Source: Cellulomonas sp. NS3 (GTDB taxonomy: Bacteria; Actinomycetota; Actinomycetes; Actinomycetales; Cellulomonadaceae). From it: a stretch of DNA of 64,000 nt. Within the stretch, counting starts at the first letter, position 1. Every line of letters starts with the position of its first letter. The notes under the pieces were generated by a model. The model made no database searches. It saw only the letters and a program-made list of their open reading frames with translations, and was not told where the DNA came from. The stretch is from contig NZ_CP103289.1 of the NCBI RefSeq assembly GCF_024757985.1, positions 2,108,001 through 2,172,000 of the forward strand, read 5' to 3'. The translations under genes and the position numbers were made by a program. Below, piece by piece: positions 8,722 through 16,156 of the stretch.

Positions 8722-8747
8722 CCGTCCGGACGTCGCGTCCCGGACGG
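8722..8747. promoter_or_regulatory. imperfect inverted repeat between kinase and serine hydrolase genes
   Basis: CCGTCCGGAC at 8722-8731 and GTCCCGGACGG at 8737-8747 form a near-perfect inverted repeat with one bulged base. It lies in the 143-nt region between two divergent genes, just upstream of the kinase promoter. It is a candidate site for the NarL-type regulator. In such GC-rich DNA a chance repeat is possible. Confidence 0.35.
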
Positions 8748-8828
8748 CGCACCGTGCGACTTTCGTCGGGTCGCGGGCCCGTCGCCGCTCCGATGCGGGG
8801 CCCGCGGGCCGGTCAGCACGCTGACGGC

Positions 8829-10874
8829 ATGCGACCTCGCCCTGTGACCCTCGTCCTCGCCGCCGCCGCGGCGCTCGTGCTCGCACCCGCCGCGGCGACC
8901 TCCGCCGCACCGACCACCGCAGCGCCACCGACCGCTGCAGCACCGACCTCCGCCGCACCGACCACCACCGCAGCGCCACCGACCGCTGCAGCACCGACCT
9001 CCGCCGCACCGACCACCACCGCCGGGACCCGCACGGACTGCACGCCGGTCACCCCCGACGCGGCCCGTGCGGCGTTCGAGGTCCTGCCGGACCTGCTCGA
9101 GCGCGACGGGGTGCCCGGCGCCGTCCTGACCGTCGTCGCGGACGGGGCGGTCGTGCACGCGGCGGGGTACGGGGTCGCCGACCTCGCGACCGGCACGCCG
9201 TTCGACCCGGACCGCTCGCTCGTGCGCATCGCGTCGGTCACGAAGCTCCTGACCGCGACCGCGGTCATGCAGCAGGTCGAGGCGGGCCGCCTCGACCTCG
9301 ACGCCGACGTCAACCGGTACCTCACGACGTTCCGTTTCCCGCCGACGTTCCCGCATCCCGTGACGGTCCGTGACCTGCTCGACCACACCGCCGGCTTCGA
9401 GGAGCGCGGCGTCGGGATCGGTGCGCGCGACGCCGCCGACGTGCCCCCGCTCGCGCAGACGCTCGCGCGCGACATGCCCGCCCGCATCTACCCGCCGGGG
9501 GAGGTCGCCGCCTACTCGAACTACGGTGCCGCGCTCGCGGGCCACCTCGTCGAGCAGGTGTCCGGCGAGCCGTACGCGCCGTACTTGCAGCGCCACGTCC
9601 TGGACCCGCTCGGCATGACGCGCACGACCGCCGTCGAGCCCGTCCCCGCGGCGCTCGCCCCGGACCTGGCCCGCAGCTACGACTCCGACGCCGAGCCGCC
9701 CGCGCCCGAGCCGTTCACCTTCGACCGCCTCGTCCCCGACGGGTCCGTGAGCGCGACCGCGACCGACATGGCGCGGTTCGCGCTCGCGCACCTCGGCTCC
9801 GGGCCCCGGGTGCTCGACCCGGCGACGTCCGCGCGGATGCACACGCGGTCGTTCACGGCGGACCCCCGGCTCCCCGGCTCCGCGCACGGCTTCCACGAGC
9901 GCGCGCTGCACGGCCGGCGCGCGCTCGTGCACGACGGCAGCTGGGAGGGGTTCCAGTCGGCGCTCGTGCTCGTGCCGGAGTGCGGGGTCGGGATGTTCGT
10001 CTCGGTCAACGCCACCGCGGGGGCCGTAACCCTCGGGGAGGTCGTCGACCGGTTCGCCGGGCTGGTCGCACCCGCGCCCCGCGGCGGACGCGACGGGATC
10101 GACCCCGTCGTCGCGCCCGGACCCGGCGCAGAGGACGGCGCCGCGGCGGCCACCCGCGGCGCGGACCTCGCGGACGGCCCGCGCGAGGGCTTCTACACCC
10201 CGACCCGGCACAACGAGTCGACCGTCGAACGGCTGCTCGTGCTGCTCGACCAGACCCGCCTGCGCACCGCGGCCGGCGGCGGGCTGCAGTTCGCCGGGAC
10301 CACGTGGGCGCCGCAGGGCGACGGCCTGTACCGGTCACCCGACGGAGGGGCTCTCGTGGGGCTCGACGGCACGGGCGGGCGGCACTACGTGGCTACGGAC
10401 GGCCCCGACTGGGTGCTGCTCCCTGCCGCCGACTCCGCGCCCGTCAACCTCGCGGTCGTGGCCGCGTCGCTGCTGACGTCGGCGACGGCGCTCGTCGCCG
10501 CCGGGATCGGTGCGCGGCGGCGGGCGCGGCGGCGCCGCCCGGCGGACGTCTCCCGGCGGTGGCGTGCCGCACGCGTCCTCACGTGCGGCGCGAGCCTCGG
10601 GGGGACGGCGGTGCTGGTCGTGCTCGGGGTGGTGGTGGCCGGCGACACGAGCGACTTCCTCTACGGCGTCCCGACCGGCTTCCGGGTGCTGCTGGGCGGC
10701 GGCGTCGCCGTGCTGGCGGCGGCGTTCGCGGGTGCCGGGCTCACCGTCACCGCCTGGCGGGGCTCCGGTGCCGGGCTTGCGGCGCGGGGCCACCAGGTCG
10801 TGCTCCTCGGCGGTCTCGGCGCGCTCGCGTGGTTCCTCGCGCGCTGGAACCTGATCGGCTGGCAGCTCGGCTGA
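8829..10874 (+). CDS. secreted/membrane serine hydrolase of the beta-lactamase (class C/PBP4) family
   Basis: A 681-residue protein. A signal peptide (VTLVLAAAAALVLAPAAA) is followed by an Ala/Pro/Thr linker made of repeats (about residues 22-69). The catalytic domain has S136-V-T-K139 (nucleophile and general base), Y229-S-N231, and H368-D-G as third motif. After about residue 535 there are four hydrophobic helices, so the enzyme is probably anchored at its C-terminus with the active domain outside. Family members include D,D-peptidases, esterases and class C beta-lactamases; which activity applies here cannot be told. The start uses CACGCT 6 nt upstream, a variant of the leaderless pattern. 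It diverges from the two-component operon, which may regulate it. Confidence 0.85.
   Translation: MRPRPVTLVLAAAAALVLAPAAATSAAPTTAAPPTAAAPTSAAPTTTAAPPTAAAPTSAAPTTTAGTRTDCTPVTPDAARAAFEVLPDLLERDGVPGAVLTVVADGAVVHAAGYGVADLATGTPFDPDRSLVRIASVTKLLTATAVMQQVEAGRLDLDADVNRYLTTFRFPPTFPHPVTVRDLLDHTAGFEERGVGIGARDAADVPPLAQTLARDMPARIYPPGEVAAYSNYGAALAGHLVEQVSGEPYAPYLQRHVLDPLGMTRTTAVEPVPAALAPDLARSYDSDAEPPAPEPFTFDRLVPDGSVSATATDMARFALAHLGSGPRVLDPATSARMHTRSFTADPRLPGSAHGFHERALHGRRALVHDGSWEGFQSALVLVPECGVGMFVSVNATAGAVTLGEVVDRFAGLVAPAPRGGRDGIDPVVAPGPGAEDGAAAATRGADLADGPREGFYTPTRHNESTVERLLVLLDQTRLRTAAGGGLQFAGTTWAPQGDGLYRSPDGGALVGLDGTGGRHYVATDGPDWVLLPAADSAPVNLAVVAASLLTSATALVAAGIGARRRARRRRPADVSRRWRAARVLTCGASLGGTAVLVVLGVVVAGDTSDFLYGVPTGFRVLLGGGVAVLAAAFAGAGLTVTAWRGSGAGLAARGHQVVLLGGLGALAWFLARWNLIGWQLG
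8893..9030. repeat. 51-nt in-frame tandem repeat (Ala/Pro/Thr linker)
   Basis: About 2.6 copies of a 51-nt unit encoding APTSAAPTTTAAPPTAA, inside the serine hydrolase gene. The first copy lacks one ACC triplet. It encodes a flexible extracellular linker and could vary in copy number. Confidence 0.75.
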
Positions 10875-10940
10875 CCCGACCGCCGCGCCGGGTCCACGGC
10901 TCGGGGCCGGTCGCGCGGACCGCGTCGCACAGCCCCCGCG

Positions 10941-12227
10941 TCACGCACCAGGGGGTGGCGCTGCACCCTCCGCCGTGCGCGCTCGCCGCTCGAACAGCTC
11001 GCGCTCCCGGGCGTTGCGGGTCAGGTCGGCGGCCCGGCGGAACTCCACCCCGGCCTCGGCGCCGCGACCGAGAGCCGCCAGGAGCTCGCCCCGCACGGCC
11101 GACAGGTGCGGGTAGCCGGCGAGCTGCCCGGCGGCCACGAGCGCGTCCACGAGCGCGAGCCCGGCCCCGGGTCCGCGCGCCCGACCGACGGCGACGGCCC
11201 GGTTGAGCTCGACGACGGGCGACGGCGCGACGTGCACGAGCACCTGGTAGAGCGCGGCGATGCGGGGCCAGTCCGTGGCACCGGGTGACGGCGAGCGCGC
11301 GTGCTCCGCGGCGATCGCCGCCTGCAGCGCGTACGGCCCGAGCTCCCCGCCGAGCGCGCGCGCCCGGTCCAGGGCCGCGAGCCCCCGGCGCACGAGCAGG
11401 CGGTCCCAGCGGCGCCGGTCCTGGTCGTCGAGCAGGACCGCGGAGCCGTCGGGCGCCGTGCGCGCCGGAAGTCGGGAGGCCTGGAGCTCCAGGAGCGCGA
11501 GCAGCCCGTGGACCTCGGGCTCGCGGGGGAGCAGCGCCGCGAGAAGCCGGCCGAGCCGCTGCGCCTCGGCGCACAGGTCGCCGCGCGTCCACGCCGCCCC
11601 GGCGGTCGCCGCGTACCCCTCGTTGAACACGAGGTAGACGACCTCGAGCACGGCGCCCAGACGTGCGGGAAGCTCGGCGGCACCGGGCAGCTCGAACGGC
11701 ACCCCGGCGGTGGCGAGCGTGCGCTTCGCGCGCGAGACCCGCTGGCCGACGGTGGTCTCGGGGACGAGGAACGCACGCGCGATCTCCGCGGTCGTCAGCC
11801 CCCCGACGAGGCGCAGCGTCAGCGCGACGCGCGACTCGCGCGTGAGTGCCGGGTGACACGTGAGGAAGACGAGCCGCAGGACGTCGTCCTCGACCCCGTC
11901 GTCCGGTCGGTCGGCGGGGTCCTCGACGCGTGTCGCGCCGTCCGTCCGGGCGACCTGCGCGAGCTTGCGCGCGTACGTCGAGCGTCGCCGCAGCGCGTCG
12001 ACCGCGCGGTGCTTCGCGGTTGCCATGAGCCACGGTCCGGGGTGGGCGGGGATCCCGGACCGCGGCCACTGCTCGAGCGCGACGACCATGACGTCCTGCG
12101 CGAGGTCCTCCGCGAGCCCGACGTCGCGCGTGAGGCGGGTCAGCGACGCGACGAGCCGCGTCCACTCGATGCGCCACACGGCCTCGACCGTCGCGCGCGT
12201 CGCCCGCAGGGCCTCGGGGTCCGTCAT
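10941..12227 (-). CDS. ECF42-type RNA polymerase sigma factor with C-terminal TPR-like extension
   Basis: A 428-residue protein from the ATG at 12227. Region 2 (RLTRDVGLAEDLAQDVMVVAL, then GPWLMATAKHRAVDALRRR) and region 4 (LRLVGGLTTAEIARAFLVPETTVGQRVSRAKR) are clear. The 230-residue C-terminal extension (VVYLVFNEGYAA, LCAEAQRLGRLLA, VELNRAVAVGRARGPGAGL) is the helical domain typical of ECF42 sigma factors. These sigma factors use the extension in place of an anti-sigma factor and are encoded beside DGPF-motif proteins. Exactly that neighbour sits 10 nt upstream. The operon probably also includes the DUF998 gene. The inducing signal is not known. Confidence 0.9.
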   Translation of the reverse strand: MTDPEALRATRATVEAVWRIEWTRLVASLTRLTRDVGLAEDLAQDVMVVALEQWPRSGIPAHPGPWLMATAKHRAVDALRRRSTYARKLAQVARTDGATRVEDPADRPDDGVEDDVLRLVFLTCHPALTRESRVALTLRLVGGLTTAEIARAFLVPETTVGQRVSRAKRTLATAGVPFELPGAAELPARLGAVLEVVYLVFNEGYAATAGAAWTRGDLCAEAQRLGRLLAALLPREPEVHGLLALLELQASRLPARTAPDGSAVLLDDQDRRRWDRLLVRRGLAALDRARALGGELGPYALQAAIAAEHARSPSPGATDWPRIAALYQVLVHVAPSPVVELNRAVAVGRARGPGAGLALVDALVAAGQLAGYPHLSAVRGELLAALGRGAEAGVEFRRAADLTRNARERELFERRARTAEGAAPPPGA

Positions 12228-12237
12228 CGCGGCGTGC

Positions 12238-12627
12238 TCAGCGGTGCTGCGGGCCCGCGGCGTCGACCTGGCCCGACGGCATCGTGAAGAAGGGCAGGAC
12301 CTGCGCCTCACCCTCCCACCCGGCCCACAGGTCGCGGTGCAGGCGCAGGAACCGGGACGTCCACTCGATCGCCTCCTCGCGGCTCGCGACGTCGTAGACG
12401 GCGTAGCTGATGATCTCCTTGGTCTCCGTGAACGGGCCGTCCGTCACGTGGACGTCACCGGCGGCGAGCCGTACGAGCGCCGCACCGGCGGGCTGGAGCC
12501 CGGCGGTGTCGAGCAGCGCGCCGGCGGTCGTGGCGTCCGCGCCGAGCTGCATGATCGCCTCCATGAGGTCGGGCGGAGGCGGGGTCGAGGGCACGGACGT
12601 GGGGCTGAGCAGAACGAGGTAGCGCAC
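12238..12627 (-). CDS. YCII-related DGPF-motif protein, partner of the ECF42 sigma factor
   Basis: A 129-residue protein starting with GTG at 12627 behind AAGGAG. It opens with MRYLVLLSP and contains VTDGPFTETKEIISYAVYDV, the DGPF signature that names this group. Known DGPF proteins form ferredoxin-like alpha/beta barrels and accompany ECF42 sigma factors across actinobacteria, though their biochemical role is unsettled. The gene ends 10 nt before the sigma gene and follows the DUF998 gene by 88 nt on the same strand. Function as accessory or target of the sigma factor is inferred from context. Confidence 0.88.
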   Translation of the reverse strand: MRYLVLLSPTSVPSTPPPPDLMEAIMQLGADATTAGALLDTAGLQPAGAALVRLAAGDVHVTDGPFTETKEIISYAVYDVASREEAIEWTSRFLRLHRDLWAGWEGEAQVLPFFTMPSGQVDAAGPQHR

Positions 12628-12715
12628 GGTCGTCTCCTTCGCGGTCGGTTCTGCGGTCGGTCGAGCGGGTGGCCGGAGCGGACGTCCGGGGCGTCCGGGA
12701 GGCGGGTGTGCGGGG

Positions 12716-13384
12716 TCAGCGGTCCGCGCGGCGCAGCGACGCGGCGAGCGCCGTCATCCACGCGAACACGACCACGACCCCGGCGACGAAGGCAAGGACC
12801 GTCGGCCGACTCCCCGCGCCCGAGGCGATCCCGACGAACGCGCCGAGGAACACGACGCCGACCACGGCCGACACCACCGACCACGCACGGCGACCCTCAG
12901 CGGCGAATCGGCGGGCCAGCACGAGGCACGCGGCCGTCAGGCACACGAAACCCACTGCGCCCGCGGCGAGGTGCACCGTCCCGTGCCAGCTGACGACGAC
13001 CTCTCCCGGGGTCGTCCCGGCGGGGAAGCCCGGTACGGGGTCGGCCCGGAACACCCCGGCGGCGACCATCCCCGCGCCGTGGACGCCGACGAGCCGCGGT
13101 GCCCACACCGCCCCGCGGCCCTGACCGAGCGCGCGGCGCAGCCCTGCGGCGAACGCGATCACGAGCGTCCCCGTGACGACGAGGTTGGTGACCTGGAGCC
13201 AGCCGACGTCACCGTTGGCGAGCGCGCTCCAGGGGTGGCGGGACAGGTCGAAACCGGGGCGCGTGAGGGCCTGCGCGAGCGAGGTGCCGACGTAGAGCGG
13301 GCCGGCGACGACGCCCGCGGTCAGCAGTGCGCGCGTCCGGCGCGCGCCGTCCTCGCGGGTCGTGGGGTCGGTGGTCGTGGACAT
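12716..13384 (-). CDS. DUF998-family integral membrane protein
   Basis: A 222-residue protein with six predicted membrane helices, beginning after a short polar tail. Motifs such as LTRPGFDLSRHPWSALANGD and WHGTVHLAAGAVGF are typical of DUF998. The ATG at 13384 is preceded by GGAGGA, which fixes the start. Family function is unknown. Many actinobacterial copies sit next to ECF sigma factors or stress genes, and this one is the first gene of the DGPF-ECF42 cluster. A TGTCGA-N17-CGA motif 76 nt upstream may be an ECF42 promoter, suggesting autoregulation of all three genes. Confidence 0.82.
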   Translation of the reverse strand: MSTTTDPTTREDGARRTRALLTAGVVAGPLYVGTSLAQALTRPGFDLSRHPWSALANGDVGWLQVTNLVVTGTLVIAFAAGLRRALGQGRGAVWAPRLVGVHGAGMVAAGVFRADPVPGFPAGTTPGEVVVSWHGTVHLAAGAVGFVCLTAACLVLARRFAAEGRRAWSVVSAVVGVVFLGAFVGIASGAGSRPTVLAFVAGVVVVFAWMTALAASLRRADR

Positions 13385-13439
13385 CGCGTCCTCCCGGGGG
13401 CAGGGACCGTCCTGGTCGGACCGTCCGTCACCCCTCTCC

Positions 13440-13465
13440 TCGAACGGCCGGGCCTGTTCTCGACA
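13440..13465 (-). promoter_or_regulatory. candidate ECF42-dependent promoter
   Basis: On the minus strand TGTCGA (13465-13460) is followed after 17 nt by CGAGG (from 13442). As I recall, described ECF42 targets have TGTCGA at -35 and a CGA-type -10. The position suits transcription of the DUF998-DGPF-sigma cluster. Two GGACCGTCC direct repeats at 13404-13412 and 13418-13426 lie just downstream. Confidence 0.4.
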
Positions 13466-13563
13466 TCGCGACCCGAGCTCGTTGCCGCCGTGGACGAGGA
13501 CGGCCGCCGCGCACAGATCTCCTCCACTTGCGTACGACCTCGCCCACGTCATCGGCATCCAGC

Positions 13564-14058
13564 TCAGATCGGCTCGATGCGGGTCTCCAGGTCCCTGCCC
13601 ACCCGCAGGTCGGGCTCCTCGTCCGCCCACGCGAGCGCCGACTGCGGCGGTGCGAGCCCGTCGTGGCCGGCCATGCCGCTGACGGCGTCGAACTCCTCCA
13701 TGAGCTCGTCGAGCAGGTGGACGGCCTCGTCCCAGGCCTCCCGGGACTGGTCGCGGTCGTCGATCCCGAGGCCGAGCACGAGGTCGGACTCCTCGGTGAG
13801 GGTGATGATCGCTTCGTCGCGCGCGGCGCCCCGCAGGTAGACCGAGAACGCGTTCACAGCCTCGGGCTGGCGTGGCGAGTTCTCCAGCTCGGCCTCGTCT
13901 CTCTCCGCGGGTTCCAGGTCGACGTAGGTGCGGGTCAGAGCGGAGAGCGGCCGCTGGTGCACCGGCTGCTCCGTCGCGACGTAGCGATCGATGAACCGGC
14001 GGAGGACGCCGGGGATGTCCGAGCCCGGGACCCACACGTACGCGAGGAACGACGTCAC
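13564..14058 (-). CDS. hypothetical acidic protein, 164 aa
   Basis: A soluble, acidic protein (MTSFLAYVWVPGSDIP) with no membrane segment or signal peptide. The middle is predicted helical (REAWDEAVHLLDELMEEFDAVSGM), and it contains many Asp/Glu residues, including a long C-terminal acidic stretch (SALAWADEEPDLRVGRD). I do not recognise a family; the length and composition suggest a small regulatory or immunity-like protein, but nothing supports that directly. The GTG at 14058 sits 6 nt after TAGCGT, so the transcript is probably leaderless. A degenerate LexA-like site lies about 55 nt upstream. Confidence 0.6.
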   Translation of the reverse strand: MTSFLAYVWVPGSDIPGVLRRFIDRYVATEQPVHQRPLSALTRTYVDLEPAERDEAELENSPRQPEAVNAFSVYLRGAARDEAIITLTEESDLVLGLGIDDRDQSREAWDEAVHLLDELMEEFDAVSGMAGHDGLAPPQSALAWADEEPDLRVGRDLETRIEPI

Positions 14059-14064
14059 GGGGTC

Positions 14065-14070
14065 ACGCTA
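14065..14070 (-). promoter_or_regulatory. -10 element of the 164-aa gene (leaderless)
   Basis: TAGCGT on the minus strand, 6 nt before the GTG at 14058. Confidence 0.5.
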
Positions 14071-14112
14071 GCGAGAGCGCCGACGCCGACGTCGCAGCAC
14101 CCGGGTGTACTT

Positions 14113-14124
14113 GAACGAACGTTC
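14113..14124. promoter_or_regulatory. weak LexA-like core GAAC-N4-GTTC
   Basis: GAACGAACGTTC matches the inner core of the actinobacterial SOS box (GAAC-N4-GTTC), but the flanking bases (TT and CG) deviate from TC and GA. It lies upstream of the 164-aa gene and about 790 nt from the strong box of the mutasome operon. Probably weak or fortuitous. Confidence 0.25.
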
Positions 14125-14219
14125 CGGCTGTCGCAGGAGCGGGGGATGCCGCGGGAGTCGGCGAGGCAGGTGTGGACGGACAAGCTCGCGTCGGTGCGGA
14201 CGAATCGCCGGGCCGGGGC

Positions 14220-14759
14220 TCAGCGCCGGCAGGTCGCGACGAGCACGGCGCGCGCGAGCGTGTGGAACACGACCATCGCACCGACCGCGCCGGGCATCGC
14301 GTCGGGGCCCACGCCGAGGCTCTCGACGTCGAGCGCGTGCACGACGTGGAAGTACCGGTGCACCTGGTCGCCGGGCGGCGGCGCGGCGCCGACGTACCCG
14401 GGGACGCCGTCGTCCCCGCGCAGCGCGAACGCGGGTGCCGGGAGCAGGCCGGCGTCCGCGGCGCCGGCTCCGCGTGCGAGCGACGTCGTGGAGGCCGGCA
14501 GGTCGACCACGGTCCAGTGCCACCAGCCCGCCGGGCCGGGGGCGTCGGGGTCGAACACGCTCACGACGAACGACTTCGTCGCCTCCGGGAACCCGGACCA
14601 CGCGAGGTGCGGCGAGATGTTCCCGTGCGGCGGGGCCGCATGCTCGTCGGGCAGCGGGTCGCCGTGCGCCAGGTCGTCGCTGCGCAGCTCGAACGAGGGC
14701 ACGGGCGGCAGCAGCGCGTACGGGTCGGGGGCGACGGGACGGGTCAGCGAGGCGGCCAC
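14220..14759 (-). CDS. YbhB/YbcL-type PEBP (Raf kinase inhibitor-like) protein
   Basis: A 179-residue protein from the GTG at 14759, with AGGAG just upstream. It carries the PEBP anion-binding elements: ISPHLAWSGFPEATKSFVVSVFDPDAPGPAGWWHWTVVDLPA includes the DPDAP motif and the HW pair, and a later GYVGAAPPPGD and HRYFHVVHALD. Bacterial PEBPs are small cytosolic proteins of largely unknown role; no kinase partner is adjacent. Family assignment is secure. It lies with its promoter facing the mutasome promoter, about 110 nt from it. Confidence 0.9.
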   Translation of the reverse strand: MAASLTRPVAPDPYALLPPVPSFELRSDDLAHGDPLPDEHAAPPHGNISPHLAWSGFPEATKSFVVSVFDPDAPGPAGWWHWTVVDLPASTTSLARGAGAADAGLLPAPAFALRGDDGVPGYVGAAPPPGDQVHRYFHVVHALDVESLGVGPDAMPGAVGAMVVFHTLARAVLVATCRR

Positions 14760-14867
14760 GTGATGCTCCTGGGGGCGTCGGGACGGTGCTCGGACCCGTC
14801 TCATGATGCCGACCTCGACGCAAGATCGCCGTCCGGGTGAGGTTTGTCCGTCTCCCGGGGGACCGGA

Positions 14868-14896
14868 TTGACACGCCCGTCGCGCCAGCGTGTACT
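14868..14896 (+). promoter_or_regulatory. promoter of the imuA'-imuB-dnaE2 operon
   Basis: TTGACA at 14868-14873 and TGTACT at 14891-14896 with an exact 17-nt spacer. This is a good housekeeping-sigma promoter. The predicted start site, near 14903, falls at the edge of the LexA box. Confidence 0.75.
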
Positions 14897-14903
14897 AGCG
14901 GTA

Positions 14904-14919
14904 TCGAACACCTGTTCGA
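14904..14919 (+). promoter_or_regulatory. LexA (SOS) box of the mutasome operon
   Basis: TCGAACACCTGTTCGA is a perfect match to the actinobacterial SOS box TCGAAC-N4-GTTCGA. It sits 7 nt after the -10 hexamer, on the predicted transcription start. Bound LexA would block initiation, and DNA damage would release it. Confidence 0.92.
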
Positions 14920-14989
14920 ACGTCCTGTGGGTGGCTCGCAGGGCGAGATGGGCCGGCTGTGCCCCAGAGCACCGAGACGGGGAGGGATC

Positions 14990-16156
14990 GTGCCGGGCGT
15001 GGGGACGCGTGAGGAGAAGGCCGCGCTGGCGCGTGCCGTGCTGGCTCACGCCGAGCAGCGCACGGGTGCCCGCAGCGTGGTGCACGGGGTCAGCAGTGCC
15101 GGGGCCGGTGCTGCGGGGACGGCCGCCGACGTCGTGCCGCGAGGGGGAGGCGCGACGGGCGGTGCCGACGGTTCCCGCCGGGGTGCAGGTGCACGTGCAG
15201 GGCAGGGGGCTGCCGGGTGGGCGGGGGGCAGCGCGACCGGGTGGGGGCCCGGTCGTGGCGGGGGAGTGACGGGGGCACCAGGCCCGGCAGGGGGAACGAG
15301 CGCCACGGCGCCGTCCGGGCCCGGTGCCCCCGTCACCCGAGGTGGCGCGGTGCGCGACGACGCGCCGCACGTCGTGCCGCACGCCGTGCCGGACACGCTG
15401 CCGCACGCCGTGCCGGACGCCGTGCCCGGCGCGGGCGCCCACGTCCCCGTCGCGCGCCGCACCTCGCTCCTGACGACCGAGCGCCCCGCGCTCCCGGTCC
15501 CCGCCGAGCTGACCACGCTGCTGCCCGACGGCCTGCGCCGCGGCGGGACCGTCACGGTGCTCGGCTCGACGTCGCTGCTCCTCGCGCTGCTCGCCTCGGC
15601 CTGCGCCGGAGGGGCGTGGGCCGCGCTCGTCGGGCAGCCGACCGCGGGCCTGCTCGCCGCCGCCGAGGCCGGGATCGCGCTCGACCGGCTCGCGGTCGTC
15701 CCCGCGCCCGGGCTCGACGCACCCACGGTCGTCGCCGCGCTGCTCGACGGCGTCGACGTCGTCCTCGTGGGCCCCGAGGCCGCGCTCACCGGCGCCGACC
15801 GGCGCCGGCTCACCGCCCGGGCGCGCGAGCGCGGGTCGGTGCTGCTCACGAGCGCGCGGTGGCCCGGCGCGAACGTCGTGCTGACCGCCGAGCAGGGCCG
15901 GTGGAGCGGGGTCGGGACGGGTGACGGGCGGCTGCGCACGCACGAGCTGCGCGTCGTGCGGACCGGGCGCGGCTCGGCGGCCGTCCCCGCGACCGTCGAC
16001 CTCGCGCTCCCGCTGGGCCGCCCCGCGCCGGCCCTCGTCGAGCCGCGCGCGAGCGTCACCGCCGCCTCGCTGGCCCCCGCGCCCGTCGTCGCACCGGCGC
16101 CCGGGGACGCGGCGGCCGAGGACGCGCCCGCCGCGACGCTGAGGCTCGTCGGATGA
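14990..16156 (+). CDS. imuA': ImuA'-type mutasome accessory protein
   Basis: A 388-residue protein starting with GTG at 14990, 5 nt after GGGGAGG; an in-frame ATG at 14948 is an alternative. Residues 30-165 are a low-complexity Gly/Ala/Pro/His insertion. The C-terminal RecA-like fold has a degenerate Walker A (TVTVLGSTSLLLALL, no Lys), so it is unlikely to hydrolyse ATP. Position in front of imuB and dnaE2 behind a LexA box identifies it. Known mycobacterial ImuA' bridges ImuB and is essential for damage-induced mutagenesis. The stop overlaps the imuB start (ATGA). The long disordered insertion is unusual compared with the roughly 250-residue mycobacterial protein. Confidence 0.8.
   Translation: MPGVGTREEKAALARAVLAHAEQRTGARSVVHGVSSAGAGAAGTAADVVPRGGGATGGADGSRRGAGARAGQGAAGWAGGSATGWGPGRGGGVTGAPGPAGGTSATAPSGPGAPVTRGGAVRDDAPHVVPHAVPDTLPHAVPDAVPGAGAHVPVARRTSLLTTERPALPVPAELTTLLPDGLRRGGTVTVLGSTSLLLALLASACAGGAWAALVGQPTAGLLAAAEAGIALDRLAVVPAPGLDAPTVVAALLDGVDVVLVGPEAALTGADRRRLTARARERGSVLLTSARWPGANVVLTAEQGRWSGVGTGDGRLRTHELRVVRTGRGSAAVPATVDLALPLGRPAPALVEPRASVTAASLAPAPVVAPAPGDAAAEDAPAATLRLVG
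15382..15429. repeat. 24-nt tandem repeat in imuA'
   Basis: Two adjacent copies of a 24-nt unit beginning CCGCACGCCGTGCCGGAC, encoding PHAVPDTL then PHAVPDAV. A shorter related piece precedes them. It lies inside the disordered segment of ImuA'. Confidence 0.65.
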
